A stretch of 64,000 nt of DNA from G965216905 sp965216905 (GCA_965216905.1 OZ244213.1:2914001-2978000), one strand, 5' to 3'; counted from the first letter of the stretch, positions 7,635 to 19,752 are shown. Program-made: numbers and translations. Notes: generated by a model from the sequence alone, not told the origin.

Positions 7635-8681
7635 ATGGATATCGATCGACTCGAGGCGGTGCTGTCCGAGGCGCCGGCGCGTGTGGATGCGGTAGCAGAT
7701 CTCGATGGCTTGGACCGCTTGGCTGCAGAACTCACCGGCCGGGCGTCGGTACTCGCTGCGGTGCAGCGGTCGATCGGGGGACTCGATCCCGACCAGCGGC
7801 CGGTCGTCGGCCAGGCGGTCTCGGCGGCGCGGGTCCGGCTGGGTGGACTCCTCGACACGAAACGGGCCATCTTGGAGCGGGTCGAATCCGACCGACTGCT
7901 CGAAGCCGACCGGATCGACATGACGCTGGAGGGGAGAGTCATCCCCACCGGGACGCGCCACCTGGTCAGCCAGACCATCGAAGAGATCTGTGAGATCTTC
8001 GTCGGTCTCGGCTACCGGGTGATCGAAGGACCGGAGGCCGAGCTCGCCTGGTACAACTTCGACGCCCTGAACACTCCGCCCGATCATCCGGCACGAGCCG
8101 AGTCCGACACGATGTACCTGGACTTCGGAGACCCCGCCGATGAGGCGCTCATGCGTCCGCAGACTTCGCCGATGCAGATCCGCTGGATGGAACAGAACGA
8201 CCCCCCGGTGTTCGTGGTCGTGCCGGGGAAGACGTTCCGTCTCGACAGCATCGACGCCAGTCATCTGCCGGTCTTCCACCAAATCGAAGGACTCGCCGTG
8301 GCCGAAGGGATCACGTTTGCCGACCTGAAGGGGACACTCGCACATTTCGCCCGTGAGTTCTTCGGTCCGGCCACCGTCACCCGTCTCCGCCCGCACTTCT
8401 TTCCGTTCACGGAGCCGTCGGCGGAGTTGGACGTGTCGTGTTTCGCTTGCGATGGAGGCGAGCCGGGATGTCGCGTGTGTGGCGGAGCCGGCTGGATGGA
8501 GTTGCTGGGATGTGGGATGGTCGATCCGAATGTCTTCGAGGCCGCCGGGTACGACCCCACCGGGGTGACAGGCTTCGCGTTCGGCATCGGTGTGGAGCGG
8601 ATGGCGATGGTTCGGCGTGACATCAACGACATTCGACACTTCGTGGACAACGACCTTCGTTTTCTGAGGCAGTTCCCGTGA
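7635..8681 (+). CDS. pheS: Phenylalanyl-tRNA synthetase alpha subunit
   Basis: PheS is the catalytic subunit of the alpha2-beta2 enzyme that charges tRNA-Phe. The 348-residue protein has an N-terminal coiled coil (about 1-85) followed by a class II core. Motif 2 lies around KTFRLDSIDASHLPVFHQIEG and motif 3 is FGIGVERMAMVRR near the C-terminus. Four cysteines in SCFACDGGEPGCRVCGGAGW look like a small zinc site, a pattern I recall from actinobacterial PheS. I start at ATG 7635, two bases after the methyltransferase stop; an ATG at 7608 would overlap the preceding gene. The stop overlaps the pheT start. Confidence 0.95.
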   Translation: MDIDRLEAVLSEAPARVDAVADLDGLDRLAAELTGRASVLAAVQRSIGGLDPDQRPVVGQAVSAARVRLGGLLDTKRAILERVESDRLLEADRIDMTLEGRVIPTGTRHLVSQTIEEICEIFVGLGYRVIEGPEAELAWYNFDALNTPPDHPARAESDTMYLDFGDPADEALMRPQTSPMQIRWMEQNDPPVFVVVPGKTFRLDSIDASHLPVFHQIEGLAVAEGITFADLKGTLAHFAREFFGPATVTRLRPHFFPFTEPSAELDVSCFACDGGEPGCRVCGGAGWMELLGCGMVDPNVFEAAGYDPTGVTGFAFGIGVERMAMVRRDINDIRHFVDNDLRFLRQFP

Positions 8682-11077
8682 AGGTCCCGCTGCGCTGGTT
8701 GGCCGAGTTCATCGATCTGCCGACGTCCGACGTCGGAGAGATTCGACGTGTGCTGGAGGACCTGGGTCACGAGGTCGACGGTGTTTTGTCCCACGAGGCC
8801 GGCTGGACCGGGGTGGTCGTTGCCGAGGTGACCTCGGTGACCCCGCACCCAGATGCTGACCGCGTGCGGGTGTGCACGGTGACGACGGGGTCCGGGCCGG
8901 TCACGGTGGTCTGTGGGGCTTGGAACTTCGAGGCCGGCGACAAAGTGGCGTTCGCAGAGCCGGGAGCCGTCCTCCCCGGAGGATTCCGAATCGGTGCCCG
9001 GACCATCCGGGGGGTCGAATCGAATGGGATGATCTGTTCAGAGCGCGAGTTGGAGTTGGGTGATGACCACGATGGCATCCTCGTCTTGGACGCCGACGCT
9101 CCTGTCGGAGCCGAGTTTGCTTCCATCGTCGAGCTGCCGGACACGGTGATCGACCTCGCAATCACACCCAACCGGCCCGATGCGATGTCGATGCTGGGGA
9201 TCGCTCGCGACCTGTCGGCTCACTACGGGCTCGAATACCGGTTTCCGGACACGACCCTGTCCGCGACGGTTCCGGGCGAGCCGGCGGTCGGCGTGCGAAT
9301 CGAAGATCCGACCGGCTGCCATCGTTTCACGATTCGAGAGATCCAAAGCGCCCGAATCGGACCAGCCCCCTTCTGGATGCGACACCGGCTTCGACGGGCG
9401 GGCGTCCGTCCGATCTCGAACGCGGTGGATGTGACGAACTATGTGATGCTCGAGTTGGGACACCCGCTCCATGCGTTCGACATGGAGCGGATGGAAGGCG
9501 ACGAACTGGTCGTACGGCGGGCGGCCGACGACGAGACGATCGTCACGCTCGATGGTGTGGAGCGCCGGCTCGTCCCCGAAGCCGATCTCGTCATCGCCGA
9601 CGCCGCCCGCCCCACCTCGCTGGCGGGGACCATGGGTGGTGCAGCGTCCGAGGTTCACGACGAAACGTCGCGAATCCTGTTGGAAGCCGCCACCTGGGAC
9701 CCGCCGACCATCATGCGGATGTCTCGCCACCATGGCTTGCGCTCAGAGGCCTCGTCTCGATTCGAGCGAGGTGTCGACCCAGAACTGCCGGCGGTTGCGT
9801 CGGCGCGTGCCGCTCGGCTGCTGGCGGAGGTCACCGGAGGAGTCGTGGTCGAGGGCCTCGTCGACGCGGAGGCGGTCCCGCACATCCGGCCGGTCATCGA
9901 TCTCCGGCTCCACGACGTCGAACGACTGCTTGGGCCGGGCTTCACATCCGACGTGATCGCCGATCACCTGGAGTCGATCGGACTGACCGTCGAGCACGGC
10001 GAGCCGATGCGGGTGACGATCCCGGGATTCCGTCCCGATCTCATCCGAGCCGTGGACCTCGTCGAGGAAGTGGCGAGGCTGCATGGCTACGAGCGATTCG
10101 GGGACTCGGTGCCCACCGGCACCCAGGGCGGTTGGAGTCACCTGCAGCGCACGCGTCGAGGGATGGTCGACACCCTCACCGGAGCCGGCCTGAGCGAGAC
10201 GATCCACTTGAGCTTCATCTCCGAGTCCGATCTGGATGCCTTCGCCCTCCCGCCGGATCATGAGGGACGTCTGGTCGTCAGGGTCAAGAACCCATTGAGG
10301 GAAGAGGAGGCACTGCTCCGGACGACGTTGCTGCCGCAGTTGATCGAACGCATCCGGACCAATCGCTCCCATGGCATCGCACGAGTGGGCCTCTTCGAGA
10401 TCGGCTCGGTGTTCTTCGATCGACCGTCCGACATGGATCCCCGGATTCCCGACCAGCCGACGCGGCTGGCATGGGCGGTGGCCGGTGGGCTGGGTCCGAC
10501 CGGTCTGGCCGATCCCGCCCCCCAGGTCGATGCTTGGACGTCGACGGCGATCTTGAGGGCGATCTGTGCCAGGACGGGAATCGCCGACGTCGCCTTCGCG
10601 CAGGAGGCGGTACCGGGCTTCCATCCCGGAAGAAGTGCCCGCGTCACCGTCGGTGGACGCGACGTCGGCGTGATCGGTGAAATCCATCCGATGACGACCG
10701 CCGCCTACGACGTGACGGATCGCGTCGCGGCTGCGGAGCTCGACATGGAGGGGCTCGCCGCCGCCGCCGGTGAACAGGTCTTCCGCACGCCCAGCACGTA
10801 CCCGCCTGTCGAGTTCGATCTCGCCTTCCTGGTCGGCTCCGAGGTGACGGGAGCAGCTCTCGTGTCGCACACGGCCGCCGCCGCCGGCGAACTGGTCGAG
10901 TCGGCGTCGGTGTTCGACGAGTATCGAGCACTCGAAGATGGTCGCCGGTCGCTGGCCGTTCGCTATGTCCTCCGAGCGCCCGACCGAACCCTGACCGGCG
11001 CCGAAGTGAGTGACGTGCGGGCGTCGATGATCGAAGCCGGGGAGGATCTCGGGGCCACACTGAGAGGCTCGACGTGA
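8678..11077 (+). CDS. pheT: Phenylalanyl-tRNA synthetase beta subunit
   Basis: PheT binds tRNA-Phe and edits mischarged tyrosine. The 799-residue length is standard. Domains in order are: N-terminal MKVPLRWLAEFIDLP; an OB-fold tRNA-binding domain (about 40-150, GAWNFEAGDKV); the B3/B4 editing domain (about 210-380, VDVTNYVMLELGHPLHAFD); B5 (about 400-470); a degenerate synthetase core; and a C-terminal ferredoxin-fold anticodon-binding domain (from about 705, STYPPVEFDLAF). Translation begins at GTG 8678, overlapping the pheS stop, and ends overlapping the next GTG, so pheS, pheT and the carbamoyltransferase are coupled. Confidence 0.96.
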   Translation: MKVPLRWLAEFIDLPTSDVGEIRRVLEDLGHEVDGVLSHEAGWTGVVVAEVTSVTPHPDADRVRVCTVTTGSGPVTVVCGAWNFEAGDKVAFAEPGAVLPGGFRIGARTIRGVESNGMICSERELELGDDHDGILVLDADAPVGAEFASIVELPDTVIDLAITPNRPDAMSMLGIARDLSAHYGLEYRFPDTTLSATVPGEPAVGVRIEDPTGCHRFTIREIQSARIGPAPFWMRHRLRRAGVRPISNAVDVTNYVMLELGHPLHAFDMERMEGDELVVRRAADDETIVTLDGVERRLVPEADLVIADAARPTSLAGTMGGAASEVHDETSRILLEAATWDPPTIMRMSRHHGLRSEASSRFERGVDPELPAVASARAARLLAEVTGGVVVEGLVDAEAVPHIRPVIDLRLHDVERLLGPGFTSDVIADHLESIGLTVEHGEPMRVTIPGFRPDLIRAVDLVEEVARLHGYERFGDSVPTGTQGGWSHLQRTRRGMVDTLTGAGLSETIHLSFISESDLDAFALPPDHEGRLVVRVKNPLREEEALLRTTLLPQLIERIRTNRSHGIARVGLFEIGSVFFDRPSDMDPRIPDQPTRLAWAVAGGLGPTGLADPAPQVDAWTSTAILRAICARTGIADVAFAQEAVPGFHPGRSARVTVGGRDVGVIGEIHPMTTAAYDVTDRVAAAELDMEGLAAAAGEQVFRTPSTYPPVEFDLAFLVGSEVTGAALVSHTAAAAGELVESASVFDEYRALEDGRRSLAVRYVLRAPDRTLTGAEVSDVRASMIEAGEDLGATLRGST

Positions 11078-11964
11078 GCCTCTTGTCCATCGCCGATCTG
11101 GACAACGATGCGATGCGCGCCATCCTCGACTTGGGGGCTGCGGTCAAACGGGACCCGGACTCATACCGGAGCGCGCTGACGGGCAAGTCCGTCGGGCTCT
11201 TCTTCATGAAGCAGTCCTTGCGGACCTGGGTCAGTTGCGACGTCGCGGCCATCCAGGTGGGGATGCACCCAATCGTGATCCGCAACGACCAGACGGGGAT
11301 GGGGACGCGGGAGGACCCTCGAGACGTCGGGCAGGTCCTCGACCGATATCTGGATGCGATCGGTTTGCGCGTGTTCGACCACGCGGATCTCGTCGCCATC
11401 GACGAGGCGACCGAGATGCCGGTGATCAACCTGCTGTCCGACCTCGAGCACCCCTGCCAAGCCATCGCCGATCTCATGACGGTCGCCGAGCACGTCGAGC
11501 CCTCCTCATCGCACATTGCCTTCGTGGGTGATGGCAACAACGTCTGTCACAGTCTCATGTATGCCGCCGCGCTCACCGGGGCCGAGATCCGGGTCTGCAC
11601 GCCGCCCGGCTACCGGCCGCTCGACGAGGTCGTGGACTTCGTCCAGCCGAAGACCTCGCTGTGGGTGGGTTCTGATCCCGTCGAAGCGGTGCGAGGAGCC
11701 GATGTCGTCTACACCGATGTGTGGTCGTCGATGGGCCAGGAGGATGAGGCCGGCGAGCGTCGCCATGTTTTCGAGCCCTACCGGGTCGACGAAGAGCTCT
11801 TCGGGCTGGCGAAGGACGATGCCATCTTCCTCCACTGTCTTCCCGCCCATCGCGGGGAAGAGGTGACGTCGGGCGTGATCGACCACGAGCGGTCGCGGGT
11901 CTTCGACCAGGCTGAGAACCGACTGCACGCCTTCAAGGCGATCCTGCTCCACCTCCTCGGATGA
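11074..11964 (+). CDS. argF: Divergent ornithine carbamoyltransferase-like protein
   Basis: Ornithine carbamoyltransferase makes citrulline from ornithine and carbamoyl phosphate. The 296-residue protein keeps LEHPCQAIAD (H126), the TDVWSSMGQE loop expected for an ornithine-type enzyme, and FLHCLPAHRGEEVT (H254, C255). The carbamoyl-phosphate loop is not canonical: STRTR is replaced by SLRTW at residues 48-52, keeping the first Arg but losing the second. The usual GRGE segment is replaced by GMGTRED. In mycobacteria a complete arg operon follows pheT; here only this gene remains, overlapping pheT (GTG at 11074) and mpg. It may be a true OTCase with an altered site or a transcarbamylase of changed specificity. 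The gene symbol is by similarity. Confidence 0.75.
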   Translation: MSLLSIADLDNDAMRAILDLGAAVKRDPDSYRSALTGKSVGLFFMKQSLRTWVSCDVAAIQVGMHPIVIRNDQTGMGTREDPRDVGQVLDRYLDAIGLRVFDHADLVAIDEATEMPVINLLSDLEHPCQAIADLMTVAEHVEPSSSHIAFVGDGNNVCHSLMYAAALTGAEIRVCTPPGYRPLDEVVDFVQPKTSLWVGSDPVEAVRGADVVYTDVWSSMGQEDEAGERRHVFEPYRVDEELFGLAKDDAIFLHCLPAHRGEEVTSGVIDHERSRVFDQAENRLHAFKAILLHLLG

Positions 11965-12524
11965 CACCGAGACCGGTTCGAGGGTCTCCTCGCTCGCTGG
12001 CCTCCGTCGTGCGCCGCGACGTCGTCGAGGCTGCCCGACTCCTCGTCGGAGCGGTGCTGGCGACGGAGGTGGACGGCAGTGAGGTCACGCTGGTCATCAC
12101 CGAGACCGAGGCGTACCGAATCGACGATCCGGCCAGCCACTCGTACGGGGGTCGGACCGCCCGGAACGCCGTCATGTTCTCCGATCCGGGTCGGTTGTAC
12201 GTCTACCGGAGTTATGGCCTGCACTGGTGCGCCAACGTCGTGACCGAGCCGCCCGGCTCGGCCGTCCTGTTGCGGTCGGCGATCGCTCGATCCGGCCTTC
12301 CGATCATCGTGCGCCGTCGCGGCCGGACCGACCATCTGGCGGACGGTCCGGGCAAGCTGGCGCAGGCGGCGGGTATCACCGGTGCCGACGACGGGCTCGA
12401 TCTCTTCGATTCGGAACGGGTCCGGCTGACCCCTGCCGAACGGTCGATTCCGACGCGAACCGCCACTCGAGTCGGCGTGAGCCGAGCGGCCGACCGGCCG
12501 TGGCGGTTCATCTCGGCGAGCTGA
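11961..12524 (+). CDS. mpg: DNA-3-methyladenine glycosylase (AAG/MPG family)
   Basis: This base-excision repair glycosylase removes alkylated purines such as 3-methyladenine. The 187-residue protein has the family blocks in order: LLVGAVLATEV, VITETEAYRIDDPASHSYGG (with the catalytic Glu), RNAVMFSDPGRLYVYRSYG, the GPGKLAQAAGI substrate loop, and C-terminal TRVGVSRAADRPWRF. The ATG at 11961 overlaps the preceding stop as ATGA, so it is cotranslated with the carbamoyltransferase. An mpg gene directly before tyrS is an arrangement I also know from Mycobacterium. Confidence 0.94.
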   Translation: MTPRPVRGSPRSLASVVRRDVVEAARLLVGAVLATEVDGSEVTLVITETEAYRIDDPASHSYGGRTARNAVMFSDPGRLYVYRSYGLHWCANVVTEPPGSAVLLRSAIARSGLPIIVRRRGRTDHLADGPGKLAQAAGITGADDGLDLFDSERVRLTPAERSIPTRTATRVGVSRAADRPWRFISAS

Positions 12525-12636
12525 GTATTCAGTGGCCGATCGAGGTCGAAGTGGCCGCTAACCTCGCCCGGCGCCGGCTCCTCGAGCGACCAGCCGCTCG
12601 ATTTCGTCGGCCGGAAGCGACGATCAGGACACAACT

Positions 12637-13845
12637 TTGAGCTTTCCCGTTCCAGCCGAACAGCGCCGCCTCATCGATCGGGGCGCGGATGTGATCACCC
12701 CGGAAGCGGATCTCGATCGGAAGCTGGCGGAGGGTCGTCAACTGCGAGTGAAGCTCGGCCTCGATCCGACGGCCCCTGCGGTGACGCTCGGTTGGGCGGT
12801 GGTGCTGAGGAAGCTCCGGCATTTCCAGGAGTTGGGCCACAAGGCGGTGTTGATCGTCGGAGACTTCACCGCTCAGGTCGGCGATCCTTCCGGGAAGAGC
12901 GAGACGCGTCGCCGGCTGGGACGTGACGAGGTCCTCGGGTACGCCGAGGGCCTGCTGGATCAGTTCCGCCGGGTGTTGCTTCCCGAGCCGTTGGAGATCC
13001 GATACAACTCGGAGTGGTTGGCGGATCTCGACATGGCCGAGATCCTGGAGCTCACCTCGAAGGCGACCGTCGCACAGATGTTGGAACGGGGCGACTTCGC
13101 CCAACGATATGCGTCCGGCACGCCGATCTCGATCATGGAGTTCCTCTATCCGCTGCTGCAGGGCTATGACTCGGTTGCCGTCGAGGCCGATGTCGAACTC
13201 GGAGGCGCCGACCAGCTCTGGAACCTGATGATGGGACGGGTCATCCAGGAGCGCTACGGCGTCGATGCACAGGTCGCCCTCACGATGCCGCTGTTGGTCG
13301 GAACCGACGGCGTTCACAAGATGTCGCAGTCGCTCGGCAATTACGTCGGCGTCACGGAGGCGCCCGAGGAGATGTTCGGCAAGACGATGTCGATACCCGA
13401 CGATCTCATCGAGCAGTGGCTGCTACTGGCGGCGGATGTCGACTCCGATGCCGTCGCCGAGACCATGAGACGGCTCGCCGCCGGCGACGCCCATCCCAAC
13501 GCGGTGAAACGGGACCTGGCGCGGCGCGTGGTGGCGCTGTATTCGGACGAGGAGGCGGCGGCCGCGGCCGAGGCGAGCTTCGATCGCATCCACCGCGACC
13601 GGGGCGTACCGGACGACCTCGTCGAGGTGGTCGTGCCGCCCGGACCCTCGGTGTCGCTGCCTTCCCTGCTTCGGGAGGCGGGCTTGGCTTCGTCCGGTGG
13701 CGAGGCGCGTCGGCTCCTCGCCCAGGGGGGTGTTCGCCTCGACGACCGGCCGGTCGACGTGATGGAGATCGATCGCAGCGAACTCGTGGGCGCCGTCCTC
13801 CGCGTGGGAAAGCGGCGATTCGTCCGACTGGTAGACGGGATCTGA
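12637..13845 (+). CDS. tyrS: Tyrosyl-tRNA synthetase (unusual HIGH motif)
   Basis: TyrS charges tRNA-Tyr. The 402-residue protein has a class I Rossmann core (about 30-320; VLIVGDFTAQVGDPSGKSETRR, LQGYDSVAVEADVELGG) and a C-terminal S4 RNA-binding domain (about 340-400). KMSKS is present as KMSQS at 228-232. The HIGH signature is degenerate: residues 50-53 read TLGW where family members usually have HLGH, although the surrounding LDPTAPAVTLGWAVVLRKL otherwise fits. The start is TTG 12637, encoding MSFPVPAEQ; a weak AGGAC lies upstream. A TAACCT box at 12556 could be its promoter -10. No T-box leader is visible. Confidence 0.9.
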   Translation: MSFPVPAEQRRLIDRGADVITPEADLDRKLAEGRQLRVKLGLDPTAPAVTLGWAVVLRKLRHFQELGHKAVLIVGDFTAQVGDPSGKSETRRRLGRDEVLGYAEGLLDQFRRVLLPEPLEIRYNSEWLADLDMAEILELTSKATVAQMLERGDFAQRYASGTPISIMEFLYPLLQGYDSVAVEADVELGGADQLWNLMMGRVIQERYGVDAQVALTMPLLVGTDGVHKMSQSLGNYVGVTEAPEEMFGKTMSIPDDLIEQWLLLAADVDSDAVAETMRRLAAGDAHPNAVKRDLARRVVALYSDEEAAAAAEASFDRIHRDRGVPDDLVEVVVPPGPSVSLPSLLREAGLASSGGEARRLLAQGGVRLDDRPVDVMEIDRSELVGAVLRVGKRRFVRLVDGI

Positions 13846-13864
13846 ACCACACCGTCGTGGTTTT
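13845..13864 (+). terminator. Weak hairpin after tyrS
   Basis: AACCAC (13845-13850) pairs with GTGGTT (13857-13862) around ACCGTC, followed by only TT before the rrn -35 box. It begins at the last base of the tyrS stop codon and overlaps the rRNA promoter. It may end or slow the tyrS transcript, but with a six-pair stem and a short U-tract the call is tentative. Confidence 0.35.
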
Positions 13865-13890
13865 GACAGGTGCGGTCGGAGTGCTACTGT
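13863..13890 (+). promoter_or_regulatory. Candidate rrn operon promoter
   Basis: TTGACA at 13863-13868 and TACTGT at 13885-13890 are separated by 16 nt, the best sigma-70-type promoter in the gap between tyrS and 16S rRNA. The predicted start near 13897 would give a leader of about 570 nt. The other TTGACA sequences in the leader have no suitable -10 box. Confidence 0.6.
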
Positions 13891-14469
13891 TCTCTGTCCG
13901 CCGGGAATCGCCCGGCGCCTGGTTCGACCAGACGACCCGAGCGTCGACTCCGACGAGGAATCACCCGATTCCAGATCGTTGATCGAGGCAGCGGGCCGAT
14001 CCCGACGGGAGGGTGCTCGAAATGAGTGTCTCCTCCATCCGAGGGGTTCCCATGGTCGCCGATCAGGAGGCGAAGCTGCCTTCCGGCTCGGATTGCCAGT
14101 TGAGACCGAACACGGCTAACGTGCCATCCGCTCGTGCGGACCGCGAGTCCGGAACGAGTGGGCCTCGGGCTCCTTGACAACTGAACAGCGTGACAAAAAC
14201 CAGCATGTGCTACCGATGCGCCGGTTTGAAGACTGCAGAGGCGGCCCCGCTTGCGGGAGCCTTCTCCGCCGGAATCGTGCCAGTGGATCGGGAGCAAGCA
14301 TCAAAAGCTCGAGTGCATTCGACTCGAAGCTCCGAACCCCCCGGGGTGAGGAGCCAATCGACGAATCACTCGGGACCCTTGACACCGAGTCGTGAAGACT
14401 CGGAAGCGAGGATGCAAACACCACTTGACAGGATCTCGACGCCGGACTCGTCCGGTGTCAAGTGATTGT
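13891..14469 (+). ncRNA. rRNA operon leader with boxA-like and processing elements
   Basis: This 579-nt stretch has no gene. Near 14174 the run TTGACAACTGAACAGCG is echoed before 23S rRNA as TTGAGAACTGCATAGCG (about 16282), so the two probably act alike, as boxA-like antitermination or processing signals. A hairpin is formed by CCGAGTC and GACTCGG near 14384-14402. Immediately before 16S, CACTTGACA (14422-14430) pairs perfectly with TGTCAAGTG (14456-14464), enclosing a second small stem CCGGA/TCCGG. The last stem could alternatively pair partly with GACGGAGTCGG just after 16S (about 16011) as the 16S processing stalk. Confidence 0.6.
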
Positions 14470-15999
<1,530 letters not shown>

Positions 16000-16323
16000 T
16001 AAGGAGCATTGACGGAGTCGGAACTTCCGATGGCCTCACGCCATCGGCCCGGCTTCCAGCTCTCAGTTGATCTGCTGGTTATTCCTTCATCGCCCGGTCA
16101 CTCGATACCGAAGAGGAAGTGCACACGCGAGGATCTCGTCAAGAGGGACTCACGGTGCACGATGATCTTCACGTCGAGCGCCGGCGGTGAAGTGGACACG
16201 CTGTTCAGTCGTGAAGGAGCCCGCATCCGATCTCCAAAAGGCCTCGGCCAGCTGGAGATGGGGTGTCTCCTTCCCGGCACCTTGAGAACTGCATAGCGAG
16301 CATGTCGTCTTGGATTCTCTCTA
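16000..16323 (+). ncRNA. 16S-23S internal transcribed spacer without tRNA genes
   Basis: The spacer is about 324 nt. No tRNA-Ile or tRNA-Ala is present: there is no acceptor/T-loop pair and no GTTCRA motif in a suitable stem, which is usual in actinobacterial rrn operons. It ends with TTGAGAACTGCATAGCG, similar to the leader motif near 14174, and with one strand of the 23S processing stem (16292-16306). Short open frames here are chance. Confidence 0.85.
16292..16306 (+). other. 23S rRNA processing stem, 5' strand (partner at 20104-20118)
   Basis: CATAGCGAGCATGTC (16292-16306) is the exact reverse complement of GACATGCTCGCTATG at 20104-20118. The two flank the 23S gene and would form a perfect 15-bp helix, extended by pairing between AATCCAAGC (16324-16332) and GCTTGGATT (20082-20090) at the mature ends. 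Such stalks are the classic RNase III sites for 23S release. Confidence 0.85.
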
Positions 16324-16556
16324 ATCCAAGCTACTAAGAGCCAACGGTGGATGCCTTGGCGCTAGAAGTCGATGAAGGACGCGATAGGCTGCGATAAGCC
16401 TCGGGAAGCCGTCAAATAGGCGTTGATCCGGGGATGTCCGAATGGGGAAACCCGGCTGGGGTCATGCCCAGTCACTACGGTCTGAACACATAGGACCGTC
16501 AGAGACAACCAGGGGAACTGAAACATCTCAGTACTCTGAGGAAGAGAAAGCAACAG

Positions 16557-16589
<33 letters not shown>

Positions 16590-16864
16590 GAGCCTAAACC
16601 GAGCGCGGTGTAATAGTCCGGTGACGTTGCCGCGTCGGGGTCGTGGGACCTGCAATGATGGTGCACCGGCATCATCCAGAAGTCACCAAGGTGGCGGTTA
16701 GTCGAACACAGCTGGAAAGCTGGGCCGAAGTGGGTAACAGCCCTGTAGACGAAAGCCGATCACCCTTCTGTGTGGGATTCCCAAGTATCACGGAGGATAT
16801 TCCGTGTGAATCTGCGAGGACCACCTCGTAAGGCTAAGTACTCTCTAGCGACCGATAGCGGACC

Positions 16865-16895
<31 letters not shown>

Positions 16896-17489
16896 GGCGA
16901 GGGGAGTGAAATAGAACCTGAAACCGTTGGCTTACAAGCAGTGGGAGGGATCTTCGGATCCTGACCGCCTGCCTTTTGAAGAATGAGCCGGCGAGTTAGT
17001 GATATGTGGCGAGGTTAAGGCGGAAGCCGAAGCCGAAGCGAAAGCGAGTCTTAATAGGGCGCCTAGTCGCATGTCCTAGACCCGAAGCCGAGTGAGCTAC
17101 CCATGGGCAGGGTGAAGCGAGGGTAAGACCTCGTGAAGGCCCGAACCCACCAAGGTTGAAAACTTGGGGGATGACCTGTGGGTAGGGGTGAAAGGCCAAT
17201 CAAACTCGGCGATAGCTGGTTCTCCCCGAAATAGCTTTAGGGCTAGCGTCGTGCGTTTCGCTATGGGGGTAGAGCACTGATTGGGCTAGGGGGCCAACAA
17301 GCTTACCGAACTCAGTCAAACTCCGAATCTCATAGTGTTAGAGCACGGCAGTCAGTCTACGTGGGATGAGCTTCGTGGACGAAAGGGAAACAGCCCAGAC
17401 CGCCAGCTAAGGCCCCCAAGTCTGAACTAAGTGGGAAACGATGTGGAGTTGCCCAAACAGCCAGGATGTTGGCTTAGAAGCAGCCACCA

Positions 17490-17525
<36 letters not shown>

Positions 17526-18155
17526 TCTGCGCGGAAAATGTAACGGGGCTCAAGTTCAGCGCCGAAGCTGCGGAATTCAGTATCACTGATACTGGGTTGG
17601 TAGGGGAGCGTCGTGTTGCCAGCGAAGCGGCGGCGGAAGCCAGCCGTGGAGGCGACGCGAGTGCGAATGCCGGCATGAGTAGCGAAAGTAGAGTGAGAAT
17701 CTCTAAACCGCCGATTGTCCAAGGGTTCCTGGGGAAGGTTCGTCCGCCCAGGGTAAGTCGGGACCTAAGGCGAGGCCGAAAGGCGTAGTCGATGGACAAC
17801 GGGTTGATATTCCCGTACCGCTCTGTGCGCGCCCAGACCGAATCTGGTTTGCTAAGGAAAGCCCTTCGGGGCCTACCGACCCAACTGGTACTAGGTCAGC
17901 AAAGGGGTGACGCGGAAGGGTAGGTGAACCCGGGCGTTGGTTGTCCCGGGCAATCCACGTAGGGCGAGATCCAGGTAAATCCGGATCTCATGAAGCCTGA
18001 GATGGAATTGCGAGCCGCTATAGGCGTAGTCACTGAACTCCCATGCCGCCGAGAAAAACCTCTCGCGAGCACACAGGGCGCCCGTACCCCAAACCGACAC
18101 AGGTGGACAGGTAGAGAATACCAAGGCGAGCGAGTTAACTCTGGTTAAGGAATTC

Positions 18156-18192
<37 letters not shown>

Positions 18193-18371
18193 GCGGTAGG
18201 GTCGAGGACTTCGCGTCCAACAGCCCGAGGCGGCCGCAGTGATCAGGCCCAAGCGACTGTTTACCAAAAACACAGCACGGTGCTAAGTCGTAAGACGACG
18301 TATACCGTGTGACGCCTGCCCGGTGCTGGAAGGTTAAGTAGAAGGGTTAGCCATTAGGCGAAGCTCTGAAA

Positions 18372-19170
<799 letters not shown>

Positions 19171-19550
19171 CGACTTGGGCACTGTCTCAACCAGAGACTC
19201 GGTGAAATTGCAGTGTGAGTAAAGATGCTCACTTCCTGCGGCAGGACGGAAAGACCCCGGAACCTTAACTCTAGCTTGACATTGGAGTCTGGCGTTCGAT
19301 GTGTAGGATAGGTGGGAGTCTGAGAAGCGGCGGCGCCAGCTGTCGTGGAGACTTCGTTGAAATACCACCCTTCGTTCGACGGCCTTCTAACCTCGGTCCG
19401 TAATCCGGATCAGGGACAGTGTCTGGCGGGGAGTTTCACTGGGGCGGTGGCCTCCTAAAGTGTAACGGAGGCGCCCAAAGGTTCCCTCAGTCTGGTCGGC
19501 AATCAGACGTTGAGTGTAAAGGCACAAGGGAGCTTAACTGCGAGACTTAC

Positions 19551-19586
<36 letters not shown>

Positions 19587-19680
19587 CATGGTGGCATGTG
19601 GGTGCGCCATGGCTCATCGGCTAAAAGGTACTCCGGGGATAACAGGCTTATACCCCCCAAGAGTCCATATCGACGGGGGT

Positions 19681-19738
<58 letters not shown>

Positions 19739-19752
19739 CGGCTGTTCGCCGG

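Noticed and set aside
12525..12636. T-box leader before tyrS
   Set aside because: The 112-nt gap lacks the conserved T-box sequence and a terminator/antiterminator pair.
14174..14430. Three further TTGACA sequences in the rrn leader as extra promoters
   Set aside because: None has a -10-like hexamer at 16-19 nt; one is part of a boxA-like motif and another of a perfect hairpin.
16000..16323. Possible tRNA-Ile or tRNA-Ala in the 16S-23S spacer
   Set aside because: No T-loop or paired acceptor ends were found.
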